Shown here piece by piece: positions 27,295 through 36,151 of a stretch of DNA of 64,000 bases. How positions within the stretch are numbered: position 1 is the first letter of the stretch; every line of letters begins with the position of its first letter. The notes beneath the pieces are model-generated. The model had not been told where the DNA came from, searched no databases, and saw only the letters and a program-made list of their open reading frames with translations. The stretch covers positions 1-64,000 of the forward strand of contig NZ_FMAO01000005.1 of the NCBI RefSeq assembly GCF_900094835.1. The letters run 5' to 3'. The stretch is from Weissella bombi. GTDB taxonomy: Bacteria; Bacillota; Bacilli; Lactobacillales; Lactobacillaceae. The position numbers were made by a program, and so were the translations under genes.

Positions 27295-27955
27295 AATAAA
27301 TCCAACTATTCTAGTTGCTATCATGCTAAGTATTGGTGTTGAAACTTCTTTTGTCCGCTCGATTATTTTAAACGGTATCGTTGTTTTAATAAGTGGTATT
27401 TACCTACTGATGCAACGTCCTAATTTTAAATTAATTGGTTTAATGATTTTAATCTCTATCCCGCTTGCGTTTGGAACATGGTGGTCATTTATCGCATTCG
27501 GTACTGGCGATACGCACCATTTAGCATTAGTCTACGCAAGTCGTTTGTATGCCTATTTGTTTTTAGGAGCCGCCGTAACATTAACGGTGCCTGTCAAAGA
27601 ATTACTATTTAGTCTAAATCAGCATGCTAAAATATCAAATACATTTACCTATGGTTTGTTAGCAGCCTTTAATTTGGTTCCACGTGTTCGTCGTCAAGTT
27701 CAAATTATTCGCTACGCCGGTGCTTTACGCGGCGTTACTTACCACTTATGGCAACCACAAATTTACTTTAAGGCTATTTTGAGTGCGTTACACTGGTCTG
27801 ATGACTTGGCTATCGCTATGACATCGCATGGCTTTTCAGAAGGGTTTCCACGGACGCAGACAGTAAAAGATATTTTGCCTAAATGGCAATGGGGCATCCC
27901 CGTTGTGCTTGCTATCTTATATTTAGTAATTGCTATTGTATACAAGCCTTGGTGA
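27287..27955 (+). CDS. ykoC: YkoC, EcfT-type transmembrane component
   Basis: 222 residues from ATG 27287 (GGGGAGG upstream). About five transmembrane helices plus the EcfT coupling motifs, ALRGVTY (~146) and SHGFSE (~183), that contact the ATPase. It completes the ykoEDC transporter of thiamine or its pyrimidine precursor. Confidence 0.93.
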   Translation: MFKINPTILVAIMLSIGVETSFVRSIILNGIVVLISGIYLLMQRPNFKLIGLMILISIPLAFGTWWSFIAFGTGDTHHLALVYASRLYAYLFLGAAVTLTVPVKELLFSLNQHAKISNTFTYGLLAAFNLVPRVRRQVQIIRYAGALRGVTYHLWQPQIYFKAILSALHWSDDLAIAMTSHGFSEGFPRTQTVKDILPKWQWGIPVVLAILYLVIAIVYKPW

Positions 27956-28000
27956 TATCCAATAGTCATTTATACTATAAAATTCGCAGGTCTATAATTA

Positions 28001-28046
28001 AAAAGACGTTGAAATACTTCAAATGAAGATGTTTCAACGTCTTTTT
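28001..28046. terminator. Bidirectional terminator between ykoC and aro operon
   Basis: AAAAGACGTTGAAA pairs with its complement (28032-28045) with a further CTTC/GAAG segment in the loop. There are T-runs on both strands, serving the converging ykoEDC and aro operons. Confidence 0.9.
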
Positions 28047-28059
28047 GTTTATCTCATAT

Positions 28060-28761
28060 TTAATTTTCAAAGTCACCAATTAACACACGATTACCAGCTG
28101 CTGTTTGATTAGGATCCGCCTTACCAAAAGCCGCCCGTGTCAAACGTAGTTGATTACTTTCCACCCCAAAATAGTCTTGAATTAAATCAGTCATAAATAC
28201 CAATAACGCCTGACTATCAATTTCAGCTTCATGGAGTAGTACAGGTCCTTTATTTTTGAATATACCGGCATTACGCAAATCGTCAACCTTTTGTTCTAAC
28301 GCGGGTAAACCTGCAACCAAATGGTATAAAACATGATTTTCATGTTGCCATTTGGTTAGATAAACAACATGTCGTAAATCAGTCAAACCAGTCGGCAAAA
28401 TCATATCGGCTGCAACAGCCTCCAATTGCATTTCTTCATGACTATAATTTTCAATAGAAGCAGTTAACGCCCTTGTTGATAAAGTAAAATTGCCATTATA
28501 ATCAAACATTGCCTGGCCCAAGAGCATTTCAGTACGTGTCACATAACCAATCCGATCAAAATTTTCATCTGCCTGTAATGCTTTATTTAAATACTGGCGA
28601 AAAATATCAGGCGCACGCCAATCAAGACGTAACTTTATCTTATCTATGCCGATATCATCCCCAACACCATGAAAAGTAATTAATGAATAACCCATGGTGC
28701 CGGGAATTTTAGTAATGAGTTCCTGTCTATCATTTTCAAAAAATCGACTATTGTACATCAT
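28060..28761 (-). CDS. Unrecognised protein, last gene of aro operon
   Basis: 233 residues from ATG 28761 (GGGGA upstream), overlapping aroD by 14 bp, so it is translationally tied to the pathway. No signal peptide, transmembrane helix or nucleotide-binding motif is visible. The protein is acidic and mixed alpha/beta, with FHGVGDDIGIDKIKLRLDW (~31-49) and VLIGDFEN at the C-terminus. It does not resemble chorismate mutase, prephenate dehydratase/dehydrogenase or AroH as far as I can see, the steps otherwise missing here. A role linked to aromatic amino-acid synthesis is only an inference from position. Confidence 0.75.
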   Translation of the reverse strand: MMYNSRFFENDRQELITKIPGTMGYSLITFHGVGDDIGIDKIKLRLDWRAPDIFRQYLNKALQADENFDRIGYVTRTEMLLGQAMFDYNGNFTLSTRALTASIENYSHEEMQLEAVAADMILPTGLTDLRHVVYLTKWQHENHVLYHLVAGLPALEQKVDDLRNAGIFKNKGPVLLHEAEIDSQALLVFMTDLIQDYFGVESNQLRLTRAAFGKADPNQTAAGNRVLIGDFEN

Positions 28762-29482
28762 GATTTGATCCCCATTTCTGCAATAAAGCTGATACGGTCA
28801 CTTGACCTGGCGCGGAACTCCCGGTTACTGTTGCAAATGTTAGTTGCGAACCAAATTGGTACCCTAATATTCGAGACGGCATCCCCATTTCACCCATCGC
28901 CATTGTAATCAATGGTTTTGCTGCATCATTTGCCACTTGTTTAGTACTAACTAATAAATAGTCAACATCACTTGTAGATTGTGGCATAACAGCCAACTTA
29001 ACAATATCAGTTGGCAACATCAACATATTATTTAACGCCTGCACTAAATTATGCGGCGTTCTATCGAAATAATGCTTTGAACCAATAATTTGTACATTAG
29101 TAGGAACCTGTTTTAACAAAGCTTTTTGATCTTTTAACAAATCAATTTCAATATCTAATGCCGCAACCCCGGCTGCTAATGCATTTAAATAAATCCGTTC
29201 ATACATATCAGCGTGATACTGCTTATTGCCACCTTCTGCCAGCGTACGCCAGGTAAAAATAACTGGTTTCATAACAGTTTGACGAACCTGTCTGATATGA
29301 TCAACCGTTAATTCATTTAATCGTGTAAGATAATCAATTCGCCACTCAACAACATCAATAGCACTATGACTTAATATATCAGCTTCTTGTAATACTTGTT
29401 GCCATGTACTGGCTGTGATTGGTGCTGCAATCAGCGGACGTTCACTTGATGCAACAGCCTCACCAATCTTTAACCGTACCAT
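28748..29482 (-). CDS. aroD: 3-dehydroquinate dehydratase, type I
   Basis: 244 residues from ATG 29482 (AAAGG 8 bases upstream; a TTG two codons earlier is possible). Type I signatures: EWRIDYL (~46-52), catalytic His in IGSKHYFDRTP (~133-143), Schiff-base Lys in DIVKLAVMP (~159-167), and SSAPGQVTV near the C-terminus. It dehydrates 3-dehydroquinate to 3-dehydroshikimate. It overlaps aroK by 23 bp. Confidence 0.95.
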   Translation of the reverse strand: MVRLKIGEAVASSERPLIAAPITASTWQQVLQEADILSHSAIDVVEWRIDYLTRLNELTVDHIRQVRQTVMKPVIFTWRTLAEGGNKQYHADMYERIYLNALAAGVAALDIEIDLLKDQKALLKQVPTNVQIIGSKHYFDRTPHNLVQALNNMLMLPTDIVKLAVMPQSTSDVDYLLVSTKQVANDAAKPLITMAMGEMGMPSRILGYQFGSQLTFATVTGSSAPGQVTVSALLQKWGSNHDVQ

Positions 29483-29987
29483 CCGCAATACCTTTCACAT
29501 AGTTTATAATTTCTTCTGCTACTTGATTAGCACTCTTATTATCAGTATAAACGGTTTGCGTTGCAATAGCTGCATACTTAGGCAATCGAGCCTCCCACAA
29601 CTCTGCTAACTCAAGTAATGATTTATTTCGCACAATTGGTCGTGAATTATCTTTAACTAAGCGCTCCATCGTTTGTCCAAATGAACCAGACAAATAAATG
29701 ACTGGCACTGTTACTTCAGACAATAACTGCTGATTTTTGCTGAGTTCAATAATACCACCGCCAGTTGCAATCACCCCCGATTCGGTAATTGCTTCACCTA
29801 AAATAGTATGTTCTAAATCACGAAATCCAGCCTCACCAATATCAGCAAAAATTTCACCAGGTGTTTGGTTTGTCCGTTCAGTAATTAGTTGATCGGTATC
29901 TAATAACGGCTGTCCCACCTTTTCTGCTAGTAAATGACCTACAGTCGTTTTACCAGCTCCCATAAAGCCAATTAAAATTACATCCAT
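29460..29987 (-). CDS. aroK: Shikimate kinase
   Basis: 175 residues from ATG 29987 (family start MDVILIGF; an upstream ATG at 30005 overlaps aroA). Walker A GFMGAGKTTVG (~7-17), DTDQLI (~31-36, shikimate/Mg site), GEAGFRDLE (~51-59) and GGGIIEL (~77-83). It phosphorylates shikimate with ATP. The start lies 1 bp beyond the aroA stop. Confidence 0.96.
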   Translation of the reverse strand: MDVILIGFMGAGKTTVGHLLAEKVGQPLLDTDQLITERTNQTPGEIFADIGEAGFRDLEHTILGEAITESGVIATGGGIIELSKNQQLLSEVTVPVIYLSGSFGQTMERLVKDNSRPIVRNKSLLELAELWEARLPKYAAIATQTVYTDNKSANQVAEEIINYVKGIADGTVKDW

Positions 29988-29988
29988 T

Positions 29989-31281
29989 TTATGATAAAAC
30001 CTCATTTAAATCTTCAAAAAATTGGGGATATGAAATATTAACTGCATCTGCTCTAGCCAAAGAGACATCGCCCTCTGTAATTAAAGCTGCAATTGTTAAC
30101 ATCATGCCAACACGATGATCCCCACAAGAGTCAACCGTTGTAGGTTCTGTTACATGCAGTGGTGTACCACCATGAACATAAAAACCGTCCTCTTTTGCTT
30201 CAATGTGGGCGCCTAACTTATTAAGTTGGGTAGTCACCGTTGCAATACGGTCTGATTCTTTAACGTGTAATTCACTAGCTCCGGTAATAAGGGTATCACC
30301 CTGTGCCTGGGTCGCTGCTAATACAACCAATGGCATTTCATCAATCATTGTTGGCACATCCGTTGCTGTCACAGTTGTGCCATGTAATTCTTGCGATTGT
30401 ACACGGATATTTGCCATTGGTTCACTAGTTGTCTTTGCTTTATCAAGATCGAAGGATGCCCCCATTCGTGACAAGATATTAATAATACCTGTACGCGTTG
30501 GATTAATACCTACTTGCTGTAACGTTAACTCACTATCGGGCACTAATAGTGCTGCTACTAACCAGTAAGCTGCTGATGAAATATCACCCGGTACTTGAAT
30601 GTTAGTTGCCGTTAACTTTGTTTGAGGTGCCACAATAATTCTATTATTGTCACGTTCTAACTGAACGCCAAAAGAAGCTAACATGCGTTCCGTATGATCG
30701 CGTGTTGCAATTGGTTCAATAATTGTTGTTGTTGAATCGGCTTGTAGCGCAGCTAAAATGATTGCACTCTTAACTTGCGCTGATGCAACGGGTAATTCAT
30801 ATGTTATCCCTTTTAAATGTTTCGTTGCCAATTTCGTAATCGGCAAGCGATCATTTTTAGTGACAAAGCTTACACCCATCGCCATTAAGGGCTTGATAAC
30901 ACGTCCAAATGGGCGTTTAGATAAGCTACTGTCACCACGAAATGTTAAAGTGAATGGTTGTTTAGCTAATAAGCCCATTAATAGACGTGCCGACGTACCT
31001 GAATTTTCCATATTTAGCATCTGCGTAGGCTCAATTAACATATCTAACGATTTGCCGTGGACGATTAAATCATCACCGTCACGATCAAAAGTCACACCAA
31101 GGTTGGACATCGCCGTAATTGTACTATTAACGTCTTGTGAATCTAACAAATTTTTGATATGTGTATCACCCGATGCAATGCTTCCCAACATCACCGCACG
31201 ATGTGAAATACTTTTATCACCAGGCATTGTTAGTGTTCCCCGCAGATGCTTCCCCACTGTTTGTAACTTCAGATTGCCCAT
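29989..31281 (-). CDS. aroA: 5-enolpyruvylshikimate-3-phosphate synthase
   Basis: 430 residues, full length. PGDKSISHRAVML (~19-31), NSGTSARLLMGLL (~92-104), RFxKR-type FRGDSSLSKRPFGR (~113-126) and KESDRI near 345. It joins shikimate-3-phosphate and PEP. Fifth gene of the aro operon. Confidence 0.97.
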   Translation of the reverse strand: MGNLKLQTVGKHLRGTLTMPGDKSISHRAVMLGSIASGDTHIKNLLDSQDVNSTITAMSNLGVTFDRDGDDLIVHGKSLDMLIEPTQMLNMENSGTSARLLMGLLAKQPFTLTFRGDSSLSKRPFGRVIKPLMAMGVSFVTKNDRLPITKLATKHLKGITYELPVASAQVKSAIILAALQADSTTTIIEPIATRDHTERMLASFGVQLERDNNRIIVAPQTKLTATNIQVPGDISSAAYWLVAALLVPDSELTLQQVGINPTRTGIINILSRMGASFDLDKAKTTSEPMANIRVQSQELHGTTVTATDVPTMIDEMPLVVLAATQAQGDTLITGASELHVKESDRIATVTTQLNKLGAHIEAKEDGFYVHGGTPLHVTEPTTVDSCGDHRVGMMLTIAALITEGDVSLARADAVNISYPQFFEDLNEVLS

Positions 31282-31306
31282 TATTTAACCTACAATTCTT
31301 TTCTCG

Positions 31307-32485
31307 CTAAAAGTTCTTAATTTCCTCTCGATAGGCCGCCACTTGCTCTTGCAAACGAGGCAAACTATCCGTATCAAATTTATCCAAAACTGCTTTTGCC
31401 AGTTCAATAGCAACCATTGCTTCAGCAATAACTGCAGCTGCAGTCACGGCAGTTGTATCAGAACGTTCTGTTGAGGCCCGATGATCTTGATGCGTATCGA
31501 TATCAACACTTTGCATTGGCTGGTATAACGTTGGTATTGGCTTAACTACACCACGAACCACGATCATTTCACCAGTAGTCATGCCACCTTCAAAGCCGCC
31601 AAGATTATTCGCACCACGATAAAAGCCGCGCTCAGCAGACCAATAAATTTCGTCCATAACTTGACTACCAAATTTAGTAGCATTATCAAAACCGCCACCA
31701 AATTCAACACCTTTAAATGCATTAATACCAACAATTGCTCGCGCAATCTTAGCATCTAATTTTTCATCAGCAGACACGTATGAACCTAACCCAGCTGGTA
31801 CACCAGTTGCCATTACCTGAACTGTTCCACCAACTGTATCACGATTTCGTTTTGTCTGATCAATCACTGCTTGCATTGCTTTATCATCATCAGCTGTCAA
31901 AGAACGCGTTGCAAAACTTTCTGTCACTTCACGTAGCTCTGCTAAGTTATGATATTTTGTTAACTGTGTTAAATCACTTTGTACTGGGCCAATATTAGCC
32001 ACAAAACCGTGCACATCAATATCTAATGCCGCTAACAATTTTTTTGCCACAGCACCAACCGCAACACGCATTACCGTTTCACGTGCTGACGAACGCTCTA
32101 ATACATTACGCAAGTCATCTTGATGACGATATTTCATACCACCAACCAAGTCAGCATGACCTGGTCGTGGACGCATCACTTTACGCAAACTATTTTCAGC
32201 CGTTGCCGGTATATTTGGATCCATAATTTTTGACCAGTGATTATGATCATCATTATGCACATTAAGCGCAATTGGTGATCCTAGTGTCACCTGGTGACGA
32301 ACACCACCCATAATTGTCACAGTATCCGTTTCAATTACTTGTCGTTGTCCACGGCCATAGCCATGCTGACGCCGTGCTAATTGTTCATTGATATCTTCAG
32401 CCGTAATCGTTAAACCAGCTGGAATACCTTCAATAATTGCAACTTCTTCTGGTCCGTGACTTTCACCTGCCGTCATATAACGCAT
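31307..32485 (-). CDS. aroC: Chorismate synthase
   Basis: 392 residues. RYMTAGESHGPEEVAI (2-17), RRQHGYGRGQRQ (~38-49), RPGHADLVGGMKY (~107-119) and SSARET, all chorismate-synthase signatures. It makes chorismate from EPSP and needs reduced FMN. It lies 6 bp after aroB and 25 bp before aroA. Confidence 0.97.
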   Translation of the reverse strand: MRYMTAGESHGPEEVAIIEGIPAGLTITAEDINEQLARRQHGYGRGQRQVIETDTVTIMGGVRHQVTLGSPIALNVHNDDHNHWSKIMDPNIPATAENSLRKVMRPRPGHADLVGGMKYRHQDDLRNVLERSSARETVMRVAVGAVAKKLLAALDIDVHGFVANIGPVQSDLTQLTKYHNLAELREVTESFATRSLTADDDKAMQAVIDQTKRNRDTVGGTVQVMATGVPAGLGSYVSADEKLDAKIARAIVGINAFKGVEFGGGFDNATKFGSQVMDEIYWSAERGFYRGANNLGGFEGGMTTGEMIVVRGVVKPIPTLYQPMQSVDIDTHQDHRASTERSDTTAVTAAAVIAEAMVAIELAKAVLDKFDTDSLPRLQEQVAAYREEIKNF

Positions 32486-32491
32486 TTTGCA

Positions 32492-33553
32492 TCACGCTCC
32501 TTCAATAAAATTTTTCATTTCGTCCAATGGTTTTTTGATTATTTTAGGTTGTCCTGGTCTTTCAACCGCAACAAGTTGCAGAATTCCTGCACGATTCTTC
32601 TTATCGTGTACTAATTGTTCTAGCATTACGTTAGTATGTACTAAAGTCGAATCTATTGGCAACCCAACATCTATTAAACGTTGCTGTAATGCCTTTAAAA
32701 ATTCTGCTGAACTAATATTGTTTACAACAAACCGTTTGGTAATTGCAATCATACCAATGGCAACTGCTTCACCATGCCGTAAGTCACCATGCGCTAATAA
32801 TTCGATTGCATGCCCAATCGTATGTCCAAAATTAAGATACTTACGAATACCTGCTTCTTGTTCATCTTGCATAACAATCTTTGCCTTATACGCAACTGAT
32901 TTTACAATTAAAGCTAACGCATTGTCTAAAACATCATCTTTAGATTGAATGGTACCTGTTAAATCCCAAAATTCACCACCAGCTAATGCACTTGTTTTAA
33001 CCACTTCAGCATAGCCTTCGATTAAATCACGCGTAGCTAATGTCTTCAAATATGATGGATCAATAATCACCAAATCCGGTTGATAAAATGTTCCCATAAT
33101 ATTCTTAGTTTGACCTAAATTAATCGCTGTTTTACCACCCACACTTGAATCGACTTGTGCAGTTAAAGATGTTGCAATTTGAATAAAGGCAATCCCACGC
33201 ATATAGGTTGCTGCAGTTAGTCCTGCTAAATCACCAATTACACCACCACCTAGTGCAATCACACCATCGTCACGGGTAAAATGTTTATCTGCCAATAGCG
33301 TAATAGCTTGCTCTAAGTAAGGCAACGTCTTTGTTTGTTCACCACCAGGCAACACTAATGTTGTAACTTTGTAGCCGAATTTTTCTAATTGATTACGCGT
33401 TTCAGCCAAATAATAACCACCCACTTGCTCATCCGTCATGATTAGCACCTGACGTTTTGACCAGACACCTTCAATTTGCGCCCCAATATTCTCACGCAAT
33501 CCAGTCGCAATTTTTACTCGATATGTCTTATTTGGCAGAGATACAGTTACCAT
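32492..33553 (-). CDS. aroB: 3-dehydroquinate synthase
   Basis: 353 residues. NAD site GGGVIGDLAGLTAATYMRG (~102-120), VDSSVGGKT (~136-144), and zinc ligands in EGYAEVVK, NFGHTIGHAIE and RHGEAVAIGM. It cyclises DAHP to 3-dehydroquinate with NAD+ and Zn2+. Third gene of the aro operon. Confidence 0.97.
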   Translation of the reverse strand: MVTVSLPNKTYRVKIATGLRENIGAQIEGVWSKRQVLIMTDEQVGGYYLAETRNQLEKFGYKVTTLVLPGGEQTKTLPYLEQAITLLADKHFTRDDGVIALGGGVIGDLAGLTAATYMRGIAFIQIATSLTAQVDSSVGGKTAINLGQTKNIMGTFYQPDLVIIDPSYLKTLATRDLIEGYAEVVKTSALAGGEFWDLTGTIQSKDDVLDNALALIVKSVAYKAKIVMQDEQEAGIRKYLNFGHTIGHAIELLAHGDLRHGEAVAIGMIAITKRFVVNNISSAEFLKALQQRLIDVGLPIDSTLVHTNVMLEQLVHDKKNRAGILQLVAVERPGQPKIIKKPLDEMKNFIEGA

Positions 33554-33562
33554 TAGCTTGCC

Positions 33563-34549
33563 TCACTTTACTATGTCGTGAATTGTTTGTGCCTTTGTAA
33601 ACAAATTAACCATTTGCTCTGGGGTTAAAGCTTGCTTACCATCAACCCATGCTTTATCTGGTTGGTCATGAATCTCGATCATTAGCCCTTGTGCACCAGC
33701 GGCAACAGCTGCCAACCCAGTTGGTGTCACATGTTCAGTAACACCTGCTGCGTGCGATGGATCAGCTAAAACTGGTAAATGCGTTAACTCCCTTAGTACT
33801 GGAATCACACTAACATCCATTGTATTACGCAAATATTTTTGGTCAAAACTTCGAATACCACGCTCCATCAAAATAATCTGACAATTACCTTCTGATGCAA
33901 TATATTCAGCAGCACTCAACCACTCATCAACTGTTGCGCTCATACCACGTTTTAATAATACCGGCTTAGATTGCTTACCAACCGCTTTTAATAACGCAAA
34001 ATTTTGCATATTTCTGGTACCAACTTGGAATATGTCAGTATACTTGCCTACTAAATCAACATCAGTCGGGCTCATAATCTCTGTCATCATATCCATCCCC
34101 AAAGCATCAGCCGCTGCTCGATGCCATTGAAGACCTTGTTCACCCAATCCCTGAAAACTGTACGGATTAGTCCGTGGTTTATATGAACCACCACGTAAAA
34201 TAGTTGCGCCAGCATCTTTAGCCGCTTGGCCCATAGCCAAAACATGTTCAGCTGATTCAATAGCATCAGGACCAGCTATTAAATTAAAATTCTCACCACC
34301 GATTTTACTATGCGGTGTTTGAATAATCGTATCATCTGGATGAAAAGTACGACTAACTTGCATAGCTGCTGGATGATCTGCAATCGTCTCAACAATATCC
34401 GCCTGATTAATGAACGATAACTCATTAATATTTTTAATTTCAGCAAAACCCACTCGATTTTCAAATCGATAAACATGTGGCAATTGGCGATTCTGAGCTT
34501 CCGCTAATACCATCTTTGCTGTGAGTGCATCCTTCATTATAATAATCAT
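33563..34549 (-). CDS. aroF: 3-deoxy-7-phosphoheptulonate (DAHP) synthase, AroF/KDPG-aldolase-like type
   Basis: 328 residues: a small N-terminal ferredoxin-like domain (~1-75) and a TIM barrel. RGGSYKPRTNPYSFQGLG (~122-139), VGTRNMQNF (~179), LLKRGMS (~199) and DPSHAAG (~265) are family motifs. It condenses PEP and erythrose-4-P as the first committed step. The metal-binding cysteine of the AGPCxxES motif is replaced: AGPDAIES (~95-102). His (DPSH), Glu (MIEIH) and a C-terminal Asp ligand remain. RBS weak (AGAAG). Confidence 0.93.
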   Translation of the reverse strand: MIIIMKDALTAKMVLAEAQNRQLPHVYRFENRVGFAEIKNINELSFINQADIVETIADHPAAMQVSRTFHPDDTIIQTPHSKIGGENFNLIAGPDAIESAEHVLAMGQAAKDAGATILRGGSYKPRTNPYSFQGLGEQGLQWHRAAADALGMDMMTEIMSPTDVDLVGKYTDIFQVGTRNMQNFALLKAVGKQSKPVLLKRGMSATVDEWLSAAEYIASEGNCQIILMERGIRSFDQKYLRNTMDVSVIPVLRELTHLPVLADPSHAAGVTEHVTPTGLAAVAAGAQGLMIEIHDQPDKAWVDGKQALTPEQMVNLFTKAQTIHDIVK

Positions 34550-34550
34550 T

Positions 34551-35363
34551 TTAATTTCTTCTTTCTTTTGAAATCACTGCCAGCATACGCTGTTGATCAG
34601 GAAATACACCCGTCCAAGTCGCAAAACTTAATGCACCTTGACCTGCCAACATTGGCAACCCATCCATTGCCTTTCGTTTTGCCTGCTTTGCCGCAGCGAC
34701 AAAAGGTGTGTCACTTGTTTTATAAATAATATCAACTACTTGGGCTTGTGGTGGTGTTAAGGCAAATTGATCTGGTGATAATAGCGATGCCTCTTCTTGC
34801 ATCCCCACACTAGTTGCATTCACAATTAAATCAGCTGTTGATAAATATTGCGTAATCGTTGTCAAATCGTGAAGTGGTTCCGTTAATAAGGGTGCTAACA
34901 TATCCGCTTTAGCAGTAAAACGATTGCTCATCCGATTAAACACATGTACCTGACTATAAGCAGGTGCACTGGCAATAATTGCCTGTGCAGCACCACCAGT
35001 ACCAATAATTATCACATGTTCAGGCGTACCCGTTATAGTTGACCAAAAGCCCTGTCCATCAGTTGTATCACCAAACAAACGACCATTCTTAATCGAAATT
35101 GTATTTACAACACCAAGTCGCTTAGATAAATCAGAAATTTCATCCATATAAGGTACAACGGCTTGTTTAAATGGCATCGTGACATTAAGTCCTTTAATCC
35201 CTTGATGCACCAACTGCGACAAACCAGTTACTAGGTTTTGGGGTTCGATAGCAAACAATTGATAATCAGCATCAATATTGGCAAGCTGAAACGCTTGATT
35301 GTGCATAATTGGTGATTTGGAATGTTCCACCGGATAACCAATTAATCCATAATGATCTGTCAT
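34551..35363 (-). CDS. aroE: Shikimate dehydrogenase
   Basis: 270 residues from ATG 35363 (CGGAGA upstream; the in-frame extension to 35399 runs into the terminator hairpin). GLIGYPVEHSKSPIMHN (~5-21), catalytic Lys in NVTMPFK (~61-67), a Rossmann motif GTGGAAQAI (~121-129) and NATSVGM. It reduces 3-dehydroshikimate with NADPH. First gene of the aro operon, but no clear promoter could be found in the ~35 bp between the preceding terminator and its RBS. Confidence 0.95.
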   Translation of the reverse strand: MTDHYGLIGYPVEHSKSPIMHNQAFQLANIDADYQLFAIEPQNLVTGLSQLVHQGIKGLNVTMPFKQAVVPYMDEISDLSKRLGVVNTISIKNGRLFGDTTDGQGFWSTITGTPEHVIIIGTGGAAQAIIASAPAYSQVHVFNRMSNRFTAKADMLAPLLTEPLHDLTTITQYLSTADLIVNATSVGMQEEASLLSPDQFALTPPQAQVVDIIYKTSDTPFVAAAKQAKRKAMDGLPMLAGQGALSFATWTGVFPDQQRMLAVISKERRN

Positions 35364-35399
35364 TAATATCTCCGGAAATCTTATATTTTTAACTATCAA

Positions 35400-35436
35400 A
35401 AAAAGAGACCAACAAGAAGCCGTCTCTTTTTTGACG
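35400..35436 (-). terminator. Terminator of VIT gene pair
   Basis: AAAAAGAGAC and GTCTCTTTTT arms around a 12-nt loop with T-runs on both strands. On the minus strand it separates the VIT transporters from aroE. Confidence 0.8.
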
Positions 35437-35469
35437 ATAAACTCTTCTCAACTAATTAGTTTACTAAAA

Positions 35470-36147
35470 TCAGAAGAGCTTTCCAATACCGTAATGAATT
35501 GCAATTGTTACTAAGCCAATAATAATGTTACGAATAATAGCACGCTTAGGTAATCCTTGACCTAATTTTGCACTTAAAAATCCAGTTAATGCAACAGCGA
35601 TCACCGTTGCCCCAATCGTTGCTAAAAATTGCCAATTTACTGGTGCAAAATACATTGCTGCGAGCGGTAATATACCTCCCAGTGCGGCACAAATCAATGA
35701 TGAAAATGCTGCCGACCATGGACTAACATAATGACCTAAAGTCATATCATACTTCACCTTTATAATCGTTGCCAGTGGCGCTTTATTCATTAATTCATAT
35801 GCAATTTTATTAGCAGTCACTACACTTAAACCTTGTTCATAATAAAATTGATAAATATCCTGTTGTACTTGATCAGGATGTTCTTTAATCCGCTTTTTTT
35901 CAGCAACAACTACAACTTTTTGTGCATCCGATTGCGAACTAACCGAAGCGTATTCACCTGAAGCCATCGATAACGCACATGCTAGCAAATCTGCTAAACC
36001 AGCTAATAAAATTGTAAATTGATTAGTTGTTGCTGCACCAACTGAAAATAGTACACCGACAACTGTTAGAATACCATCATTTGATCCCAAAACACCTGCA
36101 CGGATAGTGTTTAATTTTTCTGCCATAATACTTGATTTCTCTGCCAT
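35470..36147 (-). CDS. VIT1/CCC1-family metal transporter (second of pair)
   Basis: 225 residues. N-terminal GVLGSNDGILTVVGVLFSVGAA (~17-38), SMASGEYASVSSQSDAQ (~60-76) with the conserved GEY, a hydrophilic loop with acidic/Met metal-site residues (~75-135), and three C-terminal membrane helices. The family moves Fe2+/Mn2+ out of the cytosol. Start has AGGAGC; 4 bp gap from the paralogue upstream. Confidence 0.9.
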   Translation of the reverse strand: MAEKSSIMAEKLNTIRAGVLGSNDGILTVVGVLFSVGAATTNQFTILLAGLADLLACALSMASGEYASVSSQSDAQKVVVVAEKKRIKEHPDQVQQDIYQFYYEQGLSVVTANKIAYELMNKAPLATIIKVKYDMTLGHYVSPWSAAFSSLICAALGGILPLAAMYFAPVNWQFLATIGATVIAVALTGFLSAKLGQGLPKRAIIRNIIIGLVTIAIHYGIGKLF

Positions 36148-36151
36148 TACA

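Noticed and set aside
35364-35470. Possible T-box or other leader before aroE
   Set aside because: Only a terminator and a short gap are present; no T-box motif (AGGGTGGNACCGCG) is seen.
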